From NCBI GenBank assembly GCA_964524125.1, contig CAZGBY010000034.1, forward strand, positions 1-18,332: 18,332 nt of DNA, in the 5' to 3' direction. This document shows, in pieces, positions 15,217-18,332 of this stretch. This stretch comes from CAG-307 sp964524125. Lineage in GTDB: Bacteria > Bacillota_I > Bacilli_A > Acholeplasmatales > Anaeroplasmataceae. Under the pieces are notes generated by a model. The model had not been told where the DNA came from, made no database searches, and saw only the letters and a list, made by a program, of their open reading frames with translations. Position numbers and translations under genes: made by a program. Position 1 is the stretch's first letter. Each line of letters starts with the position of its first letter.

Positions 15217-15288
15217 ACTAGGTGCCAATATATTTATCAATATATAATAATTAAACCTGAGATATAAATTTTGCTGTAAGCACCTATA
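15217..15288 (-). ncRNA. Stem-loop module 2 of a duplicated structured leader
   Basis: On the minus strand TATAGGTGCTTACAGCAA (15271-15288) opens the module and GGCACCTAGT (15217-15226) closes it, giving an 8-bp terminal stem UAGGUGCU/GGCACCUA around a variable AT-rich interior. The opening 18 nt are identical to those of module 1, 106 nt away, while the interior differs. It lies 28 nt upstream of the DUF2828 gene. It may be part of that gene's 5' leader or a separate RNA. No known RNA family was recognised. Confidence 0.45.
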
Positions 15289-15330
15289 TATTAGATTAAT
15301 AATATTAATTATTAATAATGTTTAAAGAAC

Positions 15331-15394
15331 TAGGTGCTTTATTTTTTGTTCGTTTAAATATTTCTTCCATAAAATATTGCTGTAAGCACCTATA
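15331..15394 (-). ncRNA. Stem-loop module 1 of a duplicated structured leader
   Basis: On the minus strand it opens with TATAGGTGCTTACAGCAA (15377-15394) and closes with AAAGCACCTA (15331-15340), a 9-bp terminal stem. An inner hairpin AATATTT/AAATATT is present. The closing arm can also pair with the opening arm of module 2, so alternative folds are possible. An AT-only inverted repeat ATTAATAA/TTATTAAT (15296-15316) separates the two modules. Confidence 0.45.
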
Positions 15395-15416
15395 TTAAAT
15401 TGTAAACCTATATCAA

Positions 15417-15540
15417 TAGGGATGGATTATTTCTTTTTTCAAGACAAATAATTAAAGAACTTGCTTTAGTATCTACTTTTCACAATAAAACCCAATGTTT
15501 TCATGGATACTTCAGAGTAAAAGGTCTGTTTTCCTTTTAC
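15417..15540 (-). ncRNA. Putative structured leader upstream of the stem-loop modules
   Basis: Reading the minus strand, GTAAAAGG pairs with CCTTTTAC (15517-15540, 8 bp, 8-nt loop). AGTATC pairs with GATACT around an inner AAAAC/GTTTT hairpin (about 15467-15513). ATTATTT/AAATAAT and CCTAT/ATAGG follow. A -10-like TATAAT at 15547-15552 lies just upstream. I see no match to a riboswitch class that I know, nor an intact frame. Short translated stretches such as SIHENIGFYCEK could also mean a decayed gene. Confidence 0.35.
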
Positions 15541-15546
15541 ACCTAC

Positions 15547-15552
15547 ATTATA
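15547..15552 (-). promoter_or_regulatory. TATAAT -10-like element before the structured leader
   Basis: A perfect TATAAT on the minus strand, with only a weak -35 match at 17-18 nt. It would start a transcript at about 15540, the base of the first leader hairpin. Confidence 0.4.
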
Positions 15553-15559
15553 CGATATA

Positions 15560-15733
15560 AGAAAATATTTAAAAATAATCAATTAAAAATTTATTTTTGA
15601 CCTCTTATTTTTAGTTAGTTAAGCCATTTATTAATTTTCATTTAGATTAAAATGACCCCTTTTTATGAACTATAAGGAGTTTTATATACAACTTTTTTCA
15701 AAAAAAACTTTAAACATAAAAAAAGAAAATACA
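15560..15733. other. AT-rich intergenic DNA, nothing recognised
   Basis: Homopolymeric A/T runs downstream of the Veg-like gene. An AAGGAG occurs on the plus strand near 15674, but no start codon or frame follows it at a useful distance. I see no convincing terminator or gene. Confidence 0.35.
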
Positions 15734-16015
15734 TTAATCTGTATCTTCTTGTTTATCATCTAAAATTAATTCTTTTATTTTTACCTTGCCCATTTTTAAA
15801 TCATAAAACGTATACGAACAAGAATCAGTATGAGTTTTGCCAAGTGGAACATCAAAACAAAATAAATTATCAGAAATCATTGTCAAAACACCGCGTTTAA
15901 CAATAGTTTTGTTTTTTGTTTTAAATTCACTTACAGTAATTTTAGTCCCCTTTAATAATTCTAGTTTTTCTTTAATTTCAGTATAATCTCTTTCGAAAAC
16001 GACAGTTTGTTTCAC
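15734..16015 (-). CDS. Veg-like (DUF1021-type) small protein
   Basis: A 93-aa cytosolic protein, mostly beta. The stretch KITVSEFKTKNKTIVKRGVL followed by a hydrophobic strand (MISDNLFCFDV) and SCSYTFYDLKMGKVKI resembles the Veg family of Gram-positive bacteria, in which an RRK..ERSGVL-like element and a VSYSYTDVLT-like element are typical. Veg has been linked to biofilm and germination control in Bacillus. The start codon is GTG at 16015-16013, chosen because a perfect AGGAGGT lies 7 nt upstream. TATAAT at 16049-16054 (minus) is the likely -10. The tail is acidic (DDKQEDTD). The family call rests on pattern only and is moderate. Confidence 0.68.
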   Translation of the reverse strand: MKQTVVFERDYTEIKEKLELLKGTKITVSEFKTKNKTIVKRGVLTMISDNLFCFDVPLGKTHTDSCSYTFYDLKMGKVKIKELILDDKQEDTD

Positions 16016-16048
16016 GAAGCATACCTCCTGTCCTTTATTTATATCTAA

Positions 16049-16054
16049 ATTATA
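16049..16054 (-). promoter_or_regulatory. TATAAT -10 element of the Veg-like gene
   Basis: A perfect TATAAT on the minus strand, 33 nt upstream of the GTG start and in front of AGGAGGT. The -35 region is weak. Confidence 0.45.
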
Positions 16055-16109
16055 CCATAAAATTCACTTTTAAGTAAGTCTTTTTTCGAAAAAGTGTATA
16101 AATAAGGTT

Positions 16110-16706
16110 TTAGAAGAAACTAGAAATAAAGATTTCAAGACCTATAATTATAAGAATAATTCCACCTAAAATTTCAGCTTTAGATCCTAATGCATCACCA
16201 AATTTTTTACCAATTTGAACTGCCACAAGACAAATAATAATTGTAACAAGTGCTATAATTAAAGCGCAAACTATAGCTTTTACTATCGAATAATCAGATA
16301 TTGTAAGACCTACAGAAAGTGCATCTATAGATGTAGCTATTGCTTGAACTAATAATAATTTAATAGTTAATGTTTTTAAAGTAGGCTCTTTTTCTTCATT
16401 AGTTTCAAGCTTAGCTTCTTTTATTTCCTTTACTGATGAAGCTATAGCCTTTCCACCTAAAAAGCCCAGTAAAATTAATGCTATCCATGGTATAAACTTT
16501 TCAATATATTCGATAAACGCATGGCCAACAAAATATCCTATTAGTGGCATTAAAGCTTGGAACACTCCAAATACTACTGCAATTAAAACGTGTTTCCATC
16601 TTGCCATTTTAGGTTCATTTAAACCATTAGCCATTGATACAGCACATGCGTCCATCGCAAGTGCTACACCAAGTAAAATACTTTGCATGTAAAACATAAA
16701 ATCCAT
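16110..16706 (-). CDS. mntP: Manganese efflux pump MntP
   Basis: A 198-aa inner-membrane protein with about six transmembrane segments that exports Mn2+ and protects from manganese excess. The two internally repeated signature motifs are present: ALAMDACAVSMANG in the first helix region (about 15-28) and ATSIDALSVGLT (about 123-134), each with the conserved Asp. A short charged loop (KEIKEAKLETNEEKEP) separates the halves. Length and topology are normal for the family. AAGGAG lies 9 nt before the ATG. The leader carries a hairpin terminator and an upstream GGGAGTAG element expected of the yybP-ykoY Mn2+ riboswitch, which would turn the gene on when Mn2+ is high. Confidence 0.94.
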   Translation of the reverse strand: MDFMFYMQSILLGVALAMDACAVSMANGLNEPKMARWKHVLIAVVFGVFQALMPLIGYFVGHAFIEYIEKFIPWIALILLGFLGGKAIASSVKEIKEAKLETNEEKEPTLKTLTIKLLLVQAIATSIDALSVGLTISDYSIVKAIVCALIIALVTIIICLVAVQIGKKFGDALGSKAEILGGIILIIIGLEIFISSFF

Positions 16707-16735
16707 AATAATAAACTCCTTATATAAAAATAAAA

Positions 16736-16767
16736 GAGACTATGCTTAAAAGATAAGCATAAGTCTC
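16736..16767 (-). terminator. Hairpin terminator in the mntP leader
   Basis: GAGACTATGCTTA (16736-16748) pairs with TAAGCATAAGTCTC (16754-16767), 13 bp with one bulge. On the minus strand it is followed by TTTTATTTTT, and on the plus strand by GTTTTTT, so it could stop transcription both ways. It sits between the aptamer-like segment and the mntP ribosome binding site, the place of a riboswitch expression platform. Confidence 0.75.
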
Positions 16768-16771
16768 GTTT

Positions 16772-16866
16772 TTTAAGATTGAGCCTGGATTACTCCATTT
16801 TGTAGACCAATCACTATTTCTAGCAAACTACTCCCTTATTAGGTTAGTTATTAATTTGATACAATT
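16772..16866 (-). promoter_or_regulatory. Probable Mn2+ (yybP-ykoY-type) riboswitch aptamer
   Basis: On the minus strand the leader has AAGGGAGTAGTT (16826-16837), which matches the hallmark GGGGAGUAG loop of yybP-ykoY RNAs, followed by a GAAA-capped hairpin GCTA-GAAA-TAGT and a GATTG...CAATC helix containing CCAGGC. Together with mntP downstream and a terminator in between, a Mn2+ riboswitch is the best reading. The usual closing strand of helix P1 is not obvious, so this may be a divergent version. Confidence 0.6.
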
Positions 16867-16899
16867 TTAAACTATAAATAGTGGGTTAGTCAATACTAA

Positions 16900-17496
16900 T
16901 TATAATTTTATATTCAAACTCTTTTCAACATATGTCTTAATAATCTCACAAGAAGCTTCAATACCAATACTTGAATCAATAGTTAAATTATAACTATCTG
17001 CTTTGCCCCATTTCTTATCAGAGTAAAAATTATAATAAGATGCTCTTTTTTTATCCATTTTAATAATTGTTTCTTTAGCTTTTTTAGAATCAAGATTATA
17101 ATATTTTTCTGCTCTTTCTATACGTGCTTCTATCGGTGCTGTAATAAATACATTTACCACATTCTTGTTTTCTCTTAAAACATAATCTGCACATCGTCCA
17201 ACAATTACACAAGATTCACGATCTGCAATTGATTTAATTGTTTCAAATTGTGCTAAAAATACCTTTTGAGATAAACTCATATCTGCACCAAATGTTGAAG
17301 GTACAACACCAGAGAAAAAACCATCTTTTTTCTCATCATAATTATCTAAAACAGCTTTAGATAATCCACTTTGGACAGATGCGGCTGCGATTAGTTCATT
17401 GTCATAGAAATTAACACCAAGCATTTCAGCTAATTTCTTTCCAATAAATCTTCCACCAGAACCATATTGACGTCCTATAGTAATTACAAATGCCAT
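16900..17496 (-). CDS. Cytidylate kinase-like family protein
   Basis: A 198-aa P-loop nucleotide kinase of the cytidylate_kin2 group. It begins with the P-loop FVITIGRQYGSGGRFIGKKLA (G-x-x-x-x-G-R form). It continues with a FYDNELI substrate-side element and IVGRCADYVL (about 97-106). The lid-like region RIERAEKYYNLDSKKAKE is followed by KKRASYYNFYSDKKWG. This group is distinct from housekeeping CMP kinase (Cmk), and its substrate is unsettled. AGAGGT precedes the ATG. A good promoter (TTGAAT, 17 nt, TATAAT) sits directly upstream and overlaps the end of the next gene. It is separated from mntP by the riboswitch leader. Confidence 0.88.
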   Translation of the reverse strand: MAFVITIGRQYGSGGRFIGKKLAEMLGVNFYDNELIAAASVQSGLSKAVLDNYDEKKDGFFSGVVPSTFGADMSLSQKVFLAQFETIKSIADRESCVIVGRCADYVLRENKNVVNVFITAPIEARIERAEKYYNLDSKKAKETIIKMDKKRASYYNFYSDKKWGKADSYNLTIDSSIGIEASCEIIKTYVEKSLNIKL

Positions 17497-17523
17497 AAAA
17501 ATCTACCTCTTTTCTTCAACTTA

Positions 17524-17552
17524 ATTATACATCAAAAAAAATGTAAATTCAA
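17524..17552 (-). promoter_or_regulatory. Sigma-A-type promoter of the cytidylate-kinase-like gene
   Basis: On the minus strand TTGAAT (17547-17552) and TATAAT (17524-17529) are separated by exactly 17 nt, about 28 nt upstream of the start codon. The -35 overlaps the stop codon of the upstream orphan gene. Confidence 0.65.
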
Positions 17553-18019
17553 TCATACATTCTTTTAATAAAGAAAAATTTTATATCTTTTATAAATATT
17601 TTGTCTTTAAGTTCTAAATTATTAATTTCTAAATTCAAAATACCAGTCGAACATTTCAAATCATTAATTCTTTTAGATGTGTTTTCTTTTATATTGTAAA
17701 TTTTCATATAACCTTTCTTATAATAATATTTATTATGTATATTAAATGAATAATATTTATATCTTTTATAATCATCTATGATTATTAAAGATTTACCACA
17801 AGATGCATAAATATAAATATTTTTAGTTTTAAGTTTAATATAAAATAATTCAAAGTATAAATGCTTTAATTCATATATATTAATATATAAATTATTTCCT
17901 ATTTTATTTATTGATATATATGACAAATTAAAATAATAATATCTTCTAATATTTTTATTTTTTTCTCTTAAAATCACTTCATTTTTATCTAAATTTAGGG
18001 TCAAAAAAGTTTTTTTCAT
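17549..18019 (-). CDS. Orphan, extremely AT-rich hypothetical protein
   Basis: An open frame of 156 codons, rich in Tyr, Lys, Ile and Asn, unlike its neighbours. It has no signal peptide or clear membrane segment; it is predicted mainly beta with repeated short strands (NLYINIYELKHLYFELFYIK and similar), ending in a KDIKFFFIKRMYD tail. AGGA lies 11 nt before the ATG. I recognise no family. It starts just across a divergent promoter region from tRNA-Glu. In DNA this AT-rich a 470-nt open frame with a start and ribosome binding site is reasonable but not certain evidence; it may be a fast-evolving, transferred or non-coding stretch. Confidence 0.5.
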   Translation of the reverse strand: MKKTFLTLNLDKNEVILREKNKNIRRYYYFNLSYISINKIGNNLYINIYELKHLYFELFYIKLKTKNIYIYASCGKSLIIIDDYKRYKYYSFNIHNKYYYKKGYMKIYNIKENTSKRINDLKCSTGILNLEINNLELKDKIFIKDIKFFFIKRMYD

Positions 18020-18035
18020 TTTTTTATTTTTCCTA

Positions 18036-18063
18036 TTGACTTATACTTTATTTTTGATATAAT
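18036..18063 (+). promoter_or_regulatory. Promoter of the tRNA-Glu gene
   Basis: TTGACT (18036-18041) and TATAAT (18058-18063) with a 16-nt spacer, placing the transcription start near 18070. This is the strongest promoter match in the window. Confidence 0.8.
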
Positions 18064-18071
18064 AATATTCG

Positions 18072-18085
18072 CTTGAGTACTCAAG
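18072..18085. promoter_or_regulatory. 14-bp perfect palindrome in the tRNA leader
   Basis: CTTGAGTACTCAAG is its own reverse complement and lies at about +3 to +16 of the tRNA transcript, 7 nt before the mature tRNA. As RNA it can form CUUGA-GUAC-UCAAG. On the minus strand it supplies TTGAGT 17 nt from TATATC, a possible promoter for the orphan gene. Confidence 0.5.
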
Positions 18086-18092
18086 AATATAT

Positions 18093-18169
18093 GGCCCGTT
18101 GGTGAAACGGTTTAACACACATGCCTTTCACGCATGCATGTATGGGTTCGAATCCCGTACGGGTCACCA
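18093..18169 (+). tRNA. tRNA-Glu (anticodon TTC)
   Basis: A complete 77-nt cloverleaf with the CCA end encoded. The acceptor arm GGCCCGT pairs with ACGGGTC (one G-U). The anticodon stem ATGC/GCAT encloses loop CTTTCAC with anticodon TTC at 18127-18129. The T arm is ATGGG-TTCGAAT-CCCGT. It decodes GAA/GAG. It has its own promoter upstream and a terminator downstream, and appears to be a single-gene unit in this window. Confidence 0.96.
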
Positions 18170-18200
18170 ATTTAAAATTTCAGGTGAAATTCCTTTTAAT

Positions 18201-18228
18201 AAAGATGTCTTATGATGTCTTTTTTTTA
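18201..18228 (+). terminator. Intrinsic terminator of the tRNA-Glu gene
   Basis: AAAGATGTC (18201-18209) pairs with GATGTCTTT (18214-18222), 9 bp including two G-U pairs, loop TTAT, followed directly by a run of T's. Confidence 0.75.
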
Positions 18229-18332
18229 TTATTACAAAAAACTTTTTATATCTTACATTATAAAATTTTATCAAAAAATGCCGAATTTCAAGTAGAAAGT
18301 GGAATTAAGTGATAAAAGTCCATTTTTTTATA
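18229..18332. other. AT-rich right edge, nothing recognised
   Basis: No gene, repeat or signal that I can support is visible between the tRNA terminator and the end of the window. Confidence 0.4.

Noticed and set aside
15417..15513. Remnant transposase
   Set aside because: Short translated pieces look protein-like, but no transposase motif, terminal repeats or target duplication could be recognised; kept only as an alternative to an RNA.
18121..18312. Plus-strand 63-codon frame
   Set aside because: It begins inside the tRNA-Glu anticodon arm and runs through its terminator.

Overview
The window looks like a chromosomal segment of a very AT-rich, low-GC Gram-positive bacterium (Bacillota). 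Supporting features are AAGGAG-type ribosome binding sites, TTGACA/TATAAT-type promoters, a Veg-like gene, a MntP gene behind a probable Mn2+ riboswitch, and lysine/asparagine/isoleucine-rich proteins. Tryptophan is written TGG and TGA is used as a stop, so the standard bacterial code applies and this is not a Mycoplasma-type code. The glycyl radical enzyme with its radical-SAM activase points to an anaerobe, possibly a host-associated lineage near Erysipelotrichia or other deep Bacilli; that placement is inference. Nearly all protein genes are on the minus strand. The only confident plus-strand gene is a tRNA-Glu at the right end.

Left region (1-4335) is accessory and decaying. It holds a 5'-truncated AlbA_2/GHKL-type regulator abutting a 21-bp tandem repeat array, a DUF2130 coiled-coil protein with a 42-codon gene directly behind it, the frameshifted C-terminal remnant of a second AlbA_2-type gene, and an orphan 114-aa protein. 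The remnant and the orphan lie between two nearly identical hairpins (3526-3549 and 4307-4333).

Central region (4343-11886) is housekeeping and metabolic. A tight LysR regulator / RNA m5C methyltransferase / oligoendopeptidase F cluster is followed, moving right, by a MATE transporter and then a yjjI-yjjW pair. YjjI is a glycyl radical enzyme of unknown substrate and YjjW is its activase; the genes overlap by 20 nt and end in a strong terminator. Both genes have a Shine-Dalgarno sequence separated from the start codon by a hairpin.

Right-central region (11887-15733) holds an AAA_14/DUF4143 ATPase with a non-canonical Walker A, a degenerate duplicate of that gene's 5' end, and a DUF2828 TROVE-like/vWA protein. 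The DUF2828 gene sits behind about 540 bp of non-coding DNA with a duplicated stem-loop module and further hairpins. This protein-plus-structured-RNA locus is the best candidate for an undescribed system, because TROVE/Ro proteins bind small structured RNAs.

Right end (15734-18332) holds a Veg-like protein, MntP with its riboswitch leader, a cytidylate-kinase-like protein, an extremely AT-rich orphan ORF, and tRNA-Glu(TTC) with its own promoter and terminator.
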